A stretch of DNA of 64,000 nt from Flavipsychrobacter sp. (GTDB lineage Bacteria; Bacteroidota; Bacteroidia; Chitinophagales; Chitinophagaceae): the NCBI GenBank assembly GCA_041392855.1, contig JAWKLD010000001.1, positions 2,776,001-2,840,000 on the forward strand. The letters run 5' to 3'. The position numbers and the translations under genes are program-made. Of this stretch, positions 52,314 through 61,601 are shown piece by piece. The notes under the pieces were generated by a model, which saw only the letters and a list, made by a program, of their open reading frames with translations, ran no database searches and was not told the DNA's origin. Every line of letters begins with the position of its first letter. The stretch's first letter is position 1.

Positions 52314-54149
52314 TTAAGAACTTTTGTTGGGTGCTATCTGTTTCACCTTATCACGAGCTGTTTGTACATAAGTGCTGCCAGGGTATTGTAGTATGAGTTG
52401 CTCGTAAAGCTCCGCAGCTTTGGTTTTGTTGTCAAGTTTGTTTTCGTAGAGGTCTGCCATTTTAAAAAGTGCATCATCTCCTAGTACATCATCGCCGTGT
52501 TGCTCGTATATAGTTGTGAGGTACTCCAACGCTTCTTTGTATTGCCTATGTTTTTGCGCAATATTAGCGCGTTGCATAAGGATGTCGTCTTTTAGTGGAT
52601 GATCGGGGAAGGCGGTATTGATACTATCTAGTAAAGCCGCTGCTTCCTCATCTTTGTTTTGAAACTGAAGTAGGTCGGCATAGGCAAAGCGCCTAAGTGG
52701 TACATAATTACTGTCGGGTGGTATGTTTTCGGTAATGAGCACAGATAGGTATAATGCGTCATTAGCTATTAGCTCTGTAGTAGAGGCTTTGAGTACGGAT
52801 AGTTGTGTTTCTGCCCATTCAAAATCACCTCTGTAATAGGCTAGTTTGGCATTGCGAAAACGGGCTTCTTCTCCTTGCATGTCTTCTCTAAATGCTTTGT
52901 CTACTTGGCTATAAAGCAGAGATGCTTCCCATATTTCATCAACAAGGATCTTATAGTCGCCAAGTTGAAGTTTTGCCAGTGCTTTAAATTGTCTTGAAGA
53001 GTTAGGGTGCTCTATAGCTTCTTCGAGTATCTGTATGGCTTTATGCACACTATCAATATACTGTGCTAGTAGTTTGGCATAGTCTAGCGATATAAGTTGT
53101 GCTATGTACAAAGGGTTTTCCTGTAGAAAAGATGCGTATTGAGCACTTAATTGTTTGGTGTCCTCCTCTGTATAGTCAGGATTTTCCTCCAGCATTTTGA
53201 ACTGCATTAGCAGATATTCATTCTTTACAGAGGTATGAAAGGAGTAATCTTCACCTCTGGAAATCACTTCTTCGTAAGCTTTTCTTGCATACTCATATTC
53301 TTTTTCCTTCACGGCATAGCGTGCAAAGTTGAGTATGCGTTCACCGCCATCCTTTAGTCTTAGGTCTAATGCTTTTATTTGAATATAGGCGCCCTCCCAG
53401 TCTTCTTTTTGGGTATATAGCCATACCAATATCTCAGAATAGTCTAGGTTGTCAGGCTGCTCGTTTATTTTTTTAATAATCGCTTTTTGGGCTTTAACTA
53501 TCTTCTTACGGTCATCTTCCAGCAAGTCCATAATGCTTGCTTTTACCTCTTGTATGCCACCACTATAATAGCCTGATCCTGCATCTATAATAGTATATAC
53601 GGCCTTTTCCATATCGCCTGCTTCTGCATACAGTCTGGCTATAGGCCCGCTATAGATATAGTTATTGTGCAGCATCTCTTTTCCTCGTTCGTAGGTTTTT
53701 AATGCCAGCTCCTTTTCTTTAATAGCTAAAAAGGCTTTAGCAACTTCTTGGGTGAGCAAGTCGTCACCAGTAAGCTCAGTTATTGCTTGTTCAAATAACT
53801 CTTCTGCTTTTTTCTTTTTGCCTTGTGCTTTATAAAGTAGTCCGAGGTCAATAGTAGTTAGTGAATGGTTGGGGCGTATAGTAAGCTGTTCAGTAACCAG
53901 TTTTTCAGCACGTTTATACTCTTTGGTTTTCAATAGCAGCTGAAAATATTCCGTGTATATTTCTTTATTAAGCGGGTTTTTCTTGTACAGCTTTTTGTAA
54001 ATACTTTCTGCTTCTTTATACTCTTGCGAAAGTACATGTATACGTGCTTTGGTTAATGCCTCCTCTTGGGCAACGGATGTTTGTATAGTCATCCAAAATA
54101 TACCCAATAGCATTATTATGCATTTATATGATTTTGCCTTATTTAGCAT
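52314..54149 (-). CDS. Secreted tetratricopeptide-repeat protein
   Basis: A 611-residue protein. A signal peptide (start MLNKAKSYKCIIMLLG) ends near SVAQ, followed by TPR-type helical repeats along its length (for example EYKEAESIYKKLYKKNP, QGKKKKAEELFEQAI, NKTKAAELYEQLILQYPGS). TPR arrays mediate protein-protein contacts; a periplasmic or outer-membrane scaffold is plausible. The ATG at 54149 overlaps the stop of the preceding gene by about ten bases, which implies translational coupling. ATG 54176 is a possible but less likely start. Confidence 0.85.
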   Translation of the reverse strand: MLNKAKSYKCIIMLLGIFWMTIQTSVAQEEALTKARIHVLSQEYKEAESIYKKLYKKNPLNKEIYTEYFQLLLKTKEYKRAEKLVTEQLTIRPNHSLTTIDLGLLYKAQGKKKKAEELFEQAITELTGDDLLTQEVAKAFLAIKEKELALKTYERGKEMLHNNYIYSGPIARLYAEAGDMEKAVYTIIDAGSGYYSGGIQEVKASIMDLLEDDRKKIVKAQKAIIKKINEQPDNLDYSEILVWLYTQKEDWEGAYIQIKALDLRLKDGGERILNFARYAVKEKEYEYARKAYEEVISRGEDYSFHTSVKNEYLLMQFKMLEENPDYTEEDTKQLSAQYASFLQENPLYIAQLISLDYAKLLAQYIDSVHKAIQILEEAIEHPNSSRQFKALAKLQLGDYKILVDEIWEASLLYSQVDKAFREDMQGEEARFRNAKLAYYRGDFEWAETQLSVLKASTTELIANDALYLSVLITENIPPDSNYVPLRRFAYADLLQFQNKDEEAAALLDSINTAFPDHPLKDDILMQRANIAQKHRQYKEALEYLTTIYEQHGDDVLGDDALFKMADLYENKLDNKTKAAELYEQLILQYPGSTYVQTARDKVKQIAPNKSS

Positions 54150-54927
54150 GCTTGTCAAATACAAATTTTTCTCCATCAAAAACGTATACCAATCTGCGAT
54201 TCGTCATATGTTCTCCTTCGATTATTGGTATATATAGTTTATTATAGTCATCACTCAATGCTATATCAGTTCCTTCTACTTCGTCATCGTTCATTGCAGT
54301 ATATAAATCGTAGCTGTAGCTAATTGTATTGTATGTTTTTGAAGGAGTATGAAAGATATTAGCTGGTTTCAACTCATTATCTTCAATTATATAGGCCTTA
54401 ACTCCCTCCTCTATTAATTTAGTAGATAAGCGAGCATTATAAATAGCTAAGTAATAGTTTTTTTTAGATTGGGCCTTTATGTGATATATGCTGTAAAAAG
54501 ATACACCTCCTTCTGTTTCCTCAAAAGCTTTCGTGCCATTTTGAGTTGCATATTGTATGATATTTGCATAGTCTCTCATGGTCCCGCCCATTTGGGTGTC
54601 CCAAGAGTACAAGCGTACTTTGCTGTCAGGAGCAGTCACAATATCCATTCCAGCATCTTGCAGCACTGCTAGTTTAGCAGTTAGTATTTCTGGTTGAGTA
54701 TTTATTAAGCTCGTTAAGTAGCTACCAAGTTTTTCGTTATAAGCAATAATAGAATCGTATTGATCTACCGTGTCTAAATCAATAGAATCACTATCAACAT
54801 AGCGCCAAAAGTTCATGGCGTGTAGATAAGATGCCATCTGTTGCTCTGCTTCAGCAATTGTTTGTGCTTTTATAATGTAATTACTAAGCAGTAGTATAAT
54901 TATGAGTATGGCTTTGCTACAACGCAT
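54139..54927 (-). CDS. Secreted protein of unknown function
   Basis: A 262-residue protein with a clear signal peptide ending near NYIIKAQ. The mature part has an N-terminal helical region rich in Asp/Ser (YVDSDSIDLDTVDQYDSIIAY). A beta-rich C-terminal half contains RLYSWDTQMGGTMRDY and RRLVYVFDGEKFVFD, resembling repeated propeller or sandwich strands. No known domain was recognised. It lies one base after the HAD-ECH fusion gene and overlaps the TPR gene, so all three share a transcript. Confidence 0.75.
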   Translation of the reverse strand: MRCSKAILIIILLLSNYIIKAQTIAEAEQQMASYLHAMNFWRYVDSDSIDLDTVDQYDSIIAYNEKLGSYLTSLINTQPEILTAKLAVLQDAGMDIVTAPDSKVRLYSWDTQMGGTMRDYANIIQYATQNGTKAFEETEGGVSFYSIYHIKAQSKKNYYLAIYNARLSTKLIEEGVKAYIIEDNELKPANIFHTPSKTYNTISYSYDLYTAMNDDEVEGTDIALSDDYNKLYIPIIEGEHMTNRRLVYVFDGEKFVFDKHAK

Positions 54928-54928
54928 C

Positions 54929-57331
54929 TTAATTCCTCAAGGGCTTTCCTGTCTGCAATATACTTTGTAATCGTTCTAATGTTTTACGTTGCCCGCATAA
55001 ACTAAGAAAAGCCTCTCTTTCCAGATCCAGTAAATATTGTTCACTTACCATTGTAGGCTGTGATAGGTCACCACCACACATTACATAAGCTAGTTTTTCT
55101 GCTATTAGTTTATCATAGTCGCTAATGTACTGTCCGCGCCACATGCCATGTATACCTGCCATGAGTGCTCCCAGTCCACTACGCCCTTGCACTTTTATGT
55201 CGGTACGAGGTGTAGGTTGTGTATAACCTAGCTCATGAAGGTGTAACACTTTTCGTTTAGCATCGGCAATGCGTCTGTCCATGTTCATAGAGATGCTGTC
55301 TGTACCCTTGCGGAATATAGACATGTCAAATGCTTCATGTGCGGAAGTGGCTACTTTAGCAGTACCTATATTGATGAATAGTTGTTGCAAATAGTTGAGC
55401 TCTACATCTTCTTTTATATTTCTGTCGGCAGCACGTAGGGTTAGTTCTTTAGTACCACCACCACCTGGTATTAACCCTACGCCCAGCTCTACAAGACCGA
55501 TATAAGTCTCTGCCGCTGCTTGTACCGCATCTGCATGCAAACACATTTCACAACCACCACCTAATGCCATGCCATGAGGCGCTACTACCACCGGTATGCT
55601 GCTGTACCGTAAACGCATGGTTGTGTTTTGGAATTGACGTACTGCCATATCCAACTCATCATACTCTTGCTCTGCGGCAAACATGAATATCAATCCCACA
55701 TTAGCCCCTGCACTAAACTTGTCACCGCCATTGGCAATGACCAAACCTTTATATTGCTCTTCGGCTATTGCTACAGCCTTTTGTACACCTGCCAATACCT
55801 CACCGCCTATGCTGTTCATTTTAGTGTTCCAGCTTAGGGCTACCACATCATCACCAATATCATATAGTGTGCAGGCAGAATTCTGCCATACTACTTTATC
55901 ATTGTAATGCTCTAGTATAATATAGGACTCGGTACCTGGTATTGCCTTGTACGATTGGCTCGGGATGTCGTAATACTTCTTCTGTCCGTTCTCTGTTTTG
56001 TAGAATGTGGTGAAACCTTTTGCCAACATCTCACGTACCCAATCGGCAGCTTTGATACCTGCGGCATCCATCTGCTCCAATACTTTGGCTACACCTAATA
56101 CATCCCAGCTTTCAAACGCGCCTATCTCCCAACCGAAACCTGCTTTCAGTGCATCGTCTATCTTGTATAGCTCGTCGGCTATTTCAGGGATACGATTGCC
56201 GGCATAGGCAAATATCATGTGGTGGAATATGCGGTAGAATTCACCCGCTTTATCCTTACCTGCGTATAGTGCTTTAAGTCTTTGGTTCAGGTCGTCGATG
56301 GGCTTAGTAGCTTCTAGCGTAGGAAACAATACTTTCTGCTTAGGAGCATACTCCATCGTCTTTAGGTCTAGCGTCAATATCTCAGACTTACCGCCTTCTC
56401 CTCTCACCTTCTTGTAGAAACCTTGTCCCGTTTTATCGCCCAGCCAATTGTTCTCCACCATTTTATCTAGAAATGGTGGCATCTTAAAGATGTCCTTAGC
56501 CTCGTCGTTAGGTACATTCTTAGGTAGCTCTTTTGCTACGTGTACCAATGTGTCCAAACCTACCACATCGCCGGTACGGAAGGTGGCAGACTTAGGTCTA
56601 CCCATCACAGGGCCTGTAAGTTTGTCTATCTGGTCTACCGTCATGTCCAGCTGCTGCATGGCATGAAATACCGCCATGAAACCGAATACACCCACACGGT
56701 TGGCTATGAATGCAGGCGTGTCTTTACACAATACAGTTGTTTTACCCAAATGCTTATCACCATACTCCATAAGGAAGTCGATGATCTTAGGGTCTGTATC
56801 GGGTGCAGGAATGATCTCAAGTAGTCTTAGATAACGAGGAGGGTTGAAGAAGTGCGTCCCGCAGAAGTGTTTGCGGAAATCTTCGCTACGTCCTTCACTC
56901 ATCATATGTATCGGTATGCCCGATGTGTTGGAAGTGACCAACGTACCCGGTTTACGATATTGCTCTATCTGTTCAAATACTTTTTGCTTGATGTCTAGCC
57001 GCTCTACAACAACCTCCATCACCCAATCATAGTCGCTTATTTTGTGTAAGTCGTCGGTTAGGTTGCCTGTAGTGATATTTTTCGTAATGTCTTTAGTATA
57101 TACGGCACTTGGTTTAGATTTTAACATTGCCGCCATAGCATTATTCACAATACTATTGCGCCATATAGGGTGCTCTTCAGTTAGTCCTTTGGCTTTGTCT
57201 GTTTCAGATAGCTCTCGAGGGATAATGTCCAGCAATAATACCTGCACGCCAATACCTGCAAAATGCGCTGCGATACGGCTACCCATTACCCCACTACCCA
57301 ATATGGCTATTTTTTGGATGGCTCTATTCAT
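54929..57331 (-). CDS. 3-hydroxyacyl-CoA dehydrogenase / enoyl-CoA hydratase fusion
   Basis: An 800-residue beta-oxidation enzyme. The N-terminal 3-hydroxyacyl-CoA dehydrogenase part (about 1-330) has the NAD motif ILGSGVMGSRIAAHFAG, SNTSGIP and the substrate motif GTHFFNPPRYLRLLEI. The C-terminal enoyl-CoA hydratase (about 480-700) has GGDKFSAGANVG and HGMALGGGCEM as the oxyanion hole, with a glutamate in GLVELGVGLIPGGGG. The order HAD-ECH is the reverse of E. coli FadB and is usual in Bacteroidota. A thiolase partner (fadA) is normally next to it; here the downstream genes encode secreted proteins. Confidence 0.94.
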   Translation of the reverse strand: MNRAIQKIAILGSGVMGSRIAAHFAGIGVQVLLLDIIPRELSETDKAKGLTEEHPIWRNSIVNNAMAAMLKSKPSAVYTKDITKNITTGNLTDDLHKISDYDWVMEVVVERLDIKQKVFEQIEQYRKPGTLVTSNTSGIPIHMMSEGRSEDFRKHFCGTHFFNPPRYLRLLEIIPAPDTDPKIIDFLMEYGDKHLGKTTVLCKDTPAFIANRVGVFGFMAVFHAMQQLDMTVDQIDKLTGPVMGRPKSATFRTGDVVGLDTLVHVAKELPKNVPNDEAKDIFKMPPFLDKMVENNWLGDKTGQGFYKKVRGEGGKSEILTLDLKTMEYAPKQKVLFPTLEATKPIDDLNQRLKALYAGKDKAGEFYRIFHHMIFAYAGNRIPEIADELYKIDDALKAGFGWEIGAFESWDVLGVAKVLEQMDAAGIKAADWVREMLAKGFTTFYKTENGQKKYYDIPSQSYKAIPGTESYIILEHYNDKVVWQNSACTLYDIGDDVVALSWNTKMNSIGGEVLAGVQKAVAIAEEQYKGLVIANGGDKFSAGANVGLIFMFAAEQEYDELDMAVRQFQNTTMRLRYSSIPVVVAPHGMALGGGCEMCLHADAVQAAAETYIGLVELGVGLIPGGGGTKELTLRAADRNIKEDVELNYLQQLFINIGTAKVATSAHEAFDMSIFRKGTDSISMNMDRRIADAKRKVLHLHELGYTQPTPRTDIKVQGRSGLGALMAGIHGMWRGQYISDYDKLIAEKLAYVMCGGDLSQPTMVSEQYLLDLEREAFLSLCGQRKTLERLQSILQTGKPLRN

Positions 57332-57446
57332 AAAAACCTGTGCTTTACATAACTACTACAATTTACTGAAAAACATTGACGCCAACCTCATGCTTTTACA
57401 AATCTTAACAATGGCTGTTGCTATAGTAGAGAAAAGCCAAATGTGG

Positions 57447-59237
57447 TTATACTTCAAAAGTATAAACCTTGATATTATCTACAATAACAGGAACTATACT
57501 ACAGGGGTTCCATAGCAGTACTTCTATGGTGTCAAACTCATCTTTGGGAATTTTTACATCAAAATGTATAGTACTTATTTCTTGGGCTTCAGTATATCTG
57601 TTTAGTCTAATCATTTTGCTTTTTATTATCTGGTTTTCATTTTTAGAAAACCTAATGGTAAACTGTATCATTTTCCATGCTTCCCATTCTGTAAAAATGG
57701 GTTTAGCAATTAGCTGTGCTCTTACCCAATCTGCACCTGTATTTGTATATGAAATAGCTGTCTGTGCAGCATATTTTCTATTGCTATCTATGTACAAAGA
57801 CCGTTCCCCATCTATTACGTGTGTATTGTTTTCCAAAGTATCTTGTTCAAAATCGTTAGTATGAATTAAGGTCAGGTTCTTGGGTATTCCATCAAAGTAT
57901 TCATCAATATCCTTGTATATTTTTGTGTGTTTAGGCACGTTGTACCTTCCTATTACATGCCAGTAATACATACTGGTCATTCCTCCTGTCGCATCGTACA
58001 GCCCATCTTTGGTATGAGCCTGATAGGTAAACCAAATATTTATGTAAGAAAAAAGCAATAAGAACGGAAGTAATACCCACATAGTAGCTTTCTCGAAAGC
58101 ATAAGATAGTAATGAGGCAAAAGGAAGTAATATAACAGGATATACTTGTATCATTGCCCTACCTCCTGAGCCTCCATACCACCATATATCCCATGCAGTG
58201 GTGATATAAAAACTAAGTATGAAAATGAGCAATACAGCTATTTTGTTTTTCCCAAACTTGAGGAACGGTATTATGCCTACAAAAGAAAGTGCTAACATGG
58301 GTGTGTAGGACAGCCACCCACTGCGTGCACTGAAAACGTAATTATATACATGTTGTGCCAACCAAGAAAACCCCTTTTCTTCATATGTGTATACTAAAAG
58401 TTTTCCAGTGGTATACTGCCAGTATGCAAGCTGTATACTGCCTAATAACAAGATAACTACAGTTGTTATTATCAAGTGTTTCTTATGCCGTGCAAAGAAG
58501 TGTAATCTTTCTCGAGCAGCTTTTATAGATGGAGACTCTACTCCCCATAGTATAGGTATGAGTATTGCAATGATTTCTGTAGGGCGAATCAATATCATCA
58601 ACCCTAGCAATACACCAATTCTATAAGAATACTTGCGTTTAGGCGTTTTGTAAAAATTATCTGTATTCAGCAGTAGCAGTGCATATAGTGTAAATAACCA
58701 ATTGTGTGTTTGCGCGCCATCTATAGCGGTATAGTTTAGATAATTAGTGCCTACGACTAATAGTAGTAGCATTACTGCTGTTACCTTGTCCGAATAAAGC
58801 CTTAGCAAAAGCTTTCTATAGTACCACATACCAAGCAATGCCATAAATACACTGCCCAGTTGCAATGCTAGCTGATATGGGGTTGAAAATCCGTTGGCAG
58901 CATAGCCCAAAGGGACTGATAAAATATGCGCAATTGTGAAAAATGGCAGGTACATTACAGCCATGCCTATACTGTAGTTTGGTATATAATGATTGCTCTC
59001 TACATCGTGCACCAGTTGGCTTTTGGCTCTTTTATGGTCATTAACAGCATTAGGGGGTAGAGGCTTGTCGCCTTCTATATCGTCATATATAAATGCGGCA
59101 GGTAGGTACCAGTAGTATGATGTTACGTCATATTCAATAACACGCTCTACATCTTCATGCGTCCATTTAGGATAGAAGAAAAAAGACGTATATAGCAATA
59201 CAACAACAGATAGGATATAGGCAATTCTAGAGCGCAT
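57447..59237 (-). CDS. Polytopic membrane protein, GT-C/PMT-like glycosyltransferase suspected
   Basis: A 596-residue protein with about eleven spans in its first 420 residues. It has an acidic loop after the first span (WTHEDVERVIEYDVTSYYWYLP) and IDGAQTHNWLFTLYALLL further on. The layout resembles GT-C enzymes that use polyprenyl-phosphate sugars. A soluble, beta-rich periplasmic domain (about 425-596) follows, with FEQDTLENNTHVIDGERS and a carbohydrate-module look. The substrate is unknown. ATG 59237 is preferred over TTG 59258. It is followed by the HAD-ECH gene after 115 bases. Confidence 0.7.
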   Translation of the reverse strand: MRSRIAYILSVVVLLYTSFFFYPKWTHEDVERVIEYDVTSYYWYLPAAFIYDDIEGDKPLPPNAVNDHKRAKSQLVHDVESNHYIPNYSIGMAVMYLPFFTIAHILSVPLGYAANGFSTPYQLALQLGSVFMALLGMWYYRKLLLRLYSDKVTAVMLLLLVVGTNYLNYTAIDGAQTHNWLFTLYALLLLNTDNFYKTPKRKYSYRIGVLLGLMILIRPTEIIAILIPILWGVESPSIKAARERLHFFARHKKHLIITTVVILLLGSIQLAYWQYTTGKLLVYTYEEKGFSWLAQHVYNYVFSARSGWLSYTPMLALSFVGIIPFLKFGKNKIAVLLIFILSFYITTAWDIWWYGGSGGRAMIQVYPVILLPFASLLSYAFEKATMWVLLPFLLLFSYINIWFTYQAHTKDGLYDATGGMTSMYYWHVIGRYNVPKHTKIYKDIDEYFDGIPKNLTLIHTNDFEQDTLENNTHVIDGERSLYIDSNRKYAAQTAISYTNTGADWVRAQLIAKPIFTEWEAWKMIQFTIRFSKNENQIIKSKMIRLNRYTEAQEISTIHFDVKIPKDEFDTIEVLLWNPCSIVPVIVDNIKVYTFEV

Positions 59238-59355
59238 TATAGGTATCAGTATTTCCAATAAAACGTCTAGTATTAATCCCTCATTATACTTTTACTGTCC
59301 TTTTATTGTCACAAATTAAATAGTGCACTGAAATACCACCTATCCATCATTTCTC

Positions 59356-59363
59356 TATCTTTG
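59356..59363 (+). promoter_or_regulatory. -7 promoter box for pheS
   Basis: TATCTTTG matches TAnnTTTG, only six bases before the pheS ATG, implying a nearly leaderless transcript. Confidence 0.6.
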
Positions 59364-59368
59364 CGGCT

Positions 59369-60394
59369 ATGCAATCGCTACAGGAAAAGATAAATGCACT
59401 AAAAGCAGAGATAGAAGAAACAATGCTCGCCAGCGCGGATGAGCTAGAGCAATATCGTATCAAGTTTCTAGGTACCAAGGGTATTGTGAAGGAGATATTC
59501 AGTGAAATGAAGAATGTGCCTAAGGAAATGAAGAAAGAAGCAGGGCAAATGCTTAACACCTTCAAGAAAGCTGCTGAGGCCAAGTTTGAAGAGTTTAAAT
59601 ATCTGCAAGGTGGTGGTGGAAAGAAAGCTGCTAATGTAGATATTACCCTACCAGGTACACCACAAGCTTTAGGTACACGCCATCCGTTGCGTATTGTAGA
59701 AAATGAGATCGTATCCATACTCGAAAAGATAGGTTTTAGCGTAGCTACAGGGCCTGAAGTAGAGGATGACTGGCATAACTTCACCTCGTTGAATATGCCT
59801 GCCGACCATACTGCACGTGATATGCAGGATACATTCTATGTGCAGCAAAACCCAGACTGGGTGCTACGTACCCATACCTCAAGCGTACAGGCAAGAATAT
59901 TAGAAGAGAAAGAACTGCCCGTACGTGTAATATGCCCAGGGCGTGTATATAGAAACGAAACCATATCAGCTCGTGCACACTGCTTCTTCCATCAGGTAGA
60001 AGGTCTGTATGTAGATAAAAATGTATCGTTTGCCGACTTGAAGCAAACACTTTACTACTTCGTAACAGAGCTTTTTGGTGAAAAAACCAAAGTTCGTTTC
60101 CGTCCATCTTATTTCCCATTCACAGAGCCAAGTGCAGAGATGGATATCTCTTGTACTGTATGTGGTGGCGATGGTTGCAGCTTGTGTAAGCACACTGGCT
60201 GGGTAGAGATACTAGGTTGTGGTATGGTACACCCCAACATGCTACGCAACTTTGGTATAGACCCTGAGGTATATACAGGTTTTGCCTTTGGTATGGGTGT
60301 AGAGCGTATCACACAGATCAAGTTTCAGGTGAATGATTTGCGACTATATTCACAGAACGACGTAAGATTCCTCAAGCAATTTCAGTCTTTATAG
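59369..60394 (+). CDS. pheS: Phenylalanyl-tRNA synthetase alpha subunit
   Basis: The catalytic subunit of PheRS. The 341-residue protein has an N-terminal coiled coil (1-90) and the class II core. Core motifs include TGPEVEDDWHNFTSLNMPADHTARDMQDTF, RNETISARAHCFFHQVEG (motif 2) and GFAFGMGVERI (motif 3). A cluster CxxCGGDGCSLCK near residue 265 could bind zinc. The beta subunit (pheT) is not in the window, as is normal in this phylum. An epimerase-like gene starts three bases after its stop. Confidence 0.95.
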   Translation: MQSLQEKINALKAEIEETMLASADELEQYRIKFLGTKGIVKEIFSEMKNVPKEMKKEAGQMLNTFKKAAEAKFEEFKYLQGGGGKKAANVDITLPGTPQALGTRHPLRIVENEIVSILEKIGFSVATGPEVEDDWHNFTSLNMPADHTARDMQDTFYVQQNPDWVLRTHTSSVQARILEEKELPVRVICPGRVYRNETISARAHCFFHQVEGLYVDKNVSFADLKQTLYYFVTELFGEKTKVRFRPSYFPFTEPSAEMDISCTVCGGDGCSLCKHTGWVEILGCGMVHPNMLRNFGIDPEVYTGFAFGMGVERITQIKFQVNDLRLYSQNDVRFLKQFQSL

Positions 60395-60397
60395 ATT

Positions 60398-61399
60398 TTG
60401 GTAGACGATGCACATATCACACTCATTACAGGAGCAAGTGGTTTTTTAGGTAGCCATTTGGTGCGCCATCTATCTGCTCAAGGGCATTCGGTAAGGGCAT
60501 TATATAATAGCACTTTACCAAGCGATGAGCTCCGCGAACTCAAAGGTGTAGACTGGCAACAGGCTGATCTGCTAGATATATTTGACGTGGAGCGTGTGAT
60601 GGAGGGTGTTAGTAAGGTATATCACTGTGCTGCCATAGTGTCTTTTGCCCCTAAGGATAAAGAGCGCATGGTACACTTCAACATAGAAGCTACTAAGCAT
60701 ATAGTAAACGAGTGTATAGAGCGTGGCATCAGCCGTATTGTATATGTCAGCTCTGTAGCTGCACTAGGTAGAAATGCCGAAGCTAAAGAAATAACCGAAG
60801 AAGAACAGTGGGAAGAGAGTAAATACAACTCTACCTACGCCTATAGTAAACATCGTGCAGAGCTAGAAGTATGGCGTGGTGTAGGTGAAGGGTTACATGC
60901 CAATATCGTGTGTCCTGGTGTGATATTGGGTGAGGGCAACTGGGAGGTAGGGTCTGCCAACTTATTGAAAGTGGTGGCTCAAGAGTTTCCTTTTTATACT
61001 GATGGGGTCAACTCTTTTGTAGATGTGAAAGATGTTGTCAAAGCCATGTACTTACTTATGGAAGGCGATGTGCAGGACGAACGCTTTATACTAAGTGCAG
61101 GCAATTTCCCGTATAAAAGGATATTCACCCTAATGGCGAGACAACTAGGAGTACGTCCGCCGCATATACATGCCAGTAGGTGGATGACAGAATTGGTATG
61201 GAGGTGGAAGGCAATACAGGCATTTATTACGGGGAAACAACATACTATTACTAAAGAAACCGCTGCTACAGCACAGCGTAAAACCTACTATAATAACACC
61301 AAGTTGCCGCAGTATATACCTGATTTTCAGTATACTGCTATAGAAGACACTATTGGCAGAATGGCAGAGGCCTACAAGGCACAGAAAGTTAACGAATAG
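60398..61399 (+). CDS. NAD-dependent epimerase/dehydratase-family (extended SDR) protein
   Basis: A 333-residue extended SDR. The dinucleotide motif is TGASGFLGSHL. The active site has Ser-Ser in VYVSSVAALG and YAYSKHRAE (YxxxK intact). Substrate loops SFVDVKDVVKAMYLLMEG are typical of dihydroflavonol reductase/3-beta-HSD-like enzymes. The only start that keeps the Rossmann motif is TTG at 60398, three bases after pheS; no in-frame ATG is available there. The substrate is unknown. It is likely co-transcribed with pheS. Confidence 0.88.
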   Translation: MVDDAHITLITGASGFLGSHLVRHLSAQGHSVRALYNSTLPSDELRELKGVDWQQADLLDIFDVERVMEGVSKVYHCAAIVSFAPKDKERMVHFNIEATKHIVNECIERGISRIVYVSSVAALGRNAEAKEITEEEQWEESKYNSTYAYSKHRAELEVWRGVGEGLHANIVCPGVILGEGNWEVGSANLLKVVAQEFPFYTDGVNSFVDVKDVVKAMYLLMEGDVQDERFILSAGNFPYKRIFTLMARQLGVRPPHIHASRWMTELVWRWKAIQAFITGKQHTITKETAATAQRKTYYNNTKLPQYIPDFQYTAIEDTIGRMAEAYKAQKVNE

Positions 61400-61601
61400 A
61401 AAAAACTTTAGTTTATTATCAAAAACATTTGTATCCTTGCAATAGAAGAGGTATCCACATCCTCTCATTTTTCAGTTTACTGAATAAAAACAATCCCAAT
61501 TCTTTTTTTACTGATTCAAACTAAAACAAGAAGAGTGTCTGTGATAAAGGATTGATGTATAAGAGATAACGTTATAACACCTGTTTGAAAAAGACATTTA
61601 C

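Noticed and set aside
57042..57515. 157-residue plus-strand ORF over the start of the HAD-ECH gene
   Set aside because: It covers the conserved NAD-binding region of the real gene and runs into the end of the next one; no domain or promoter.
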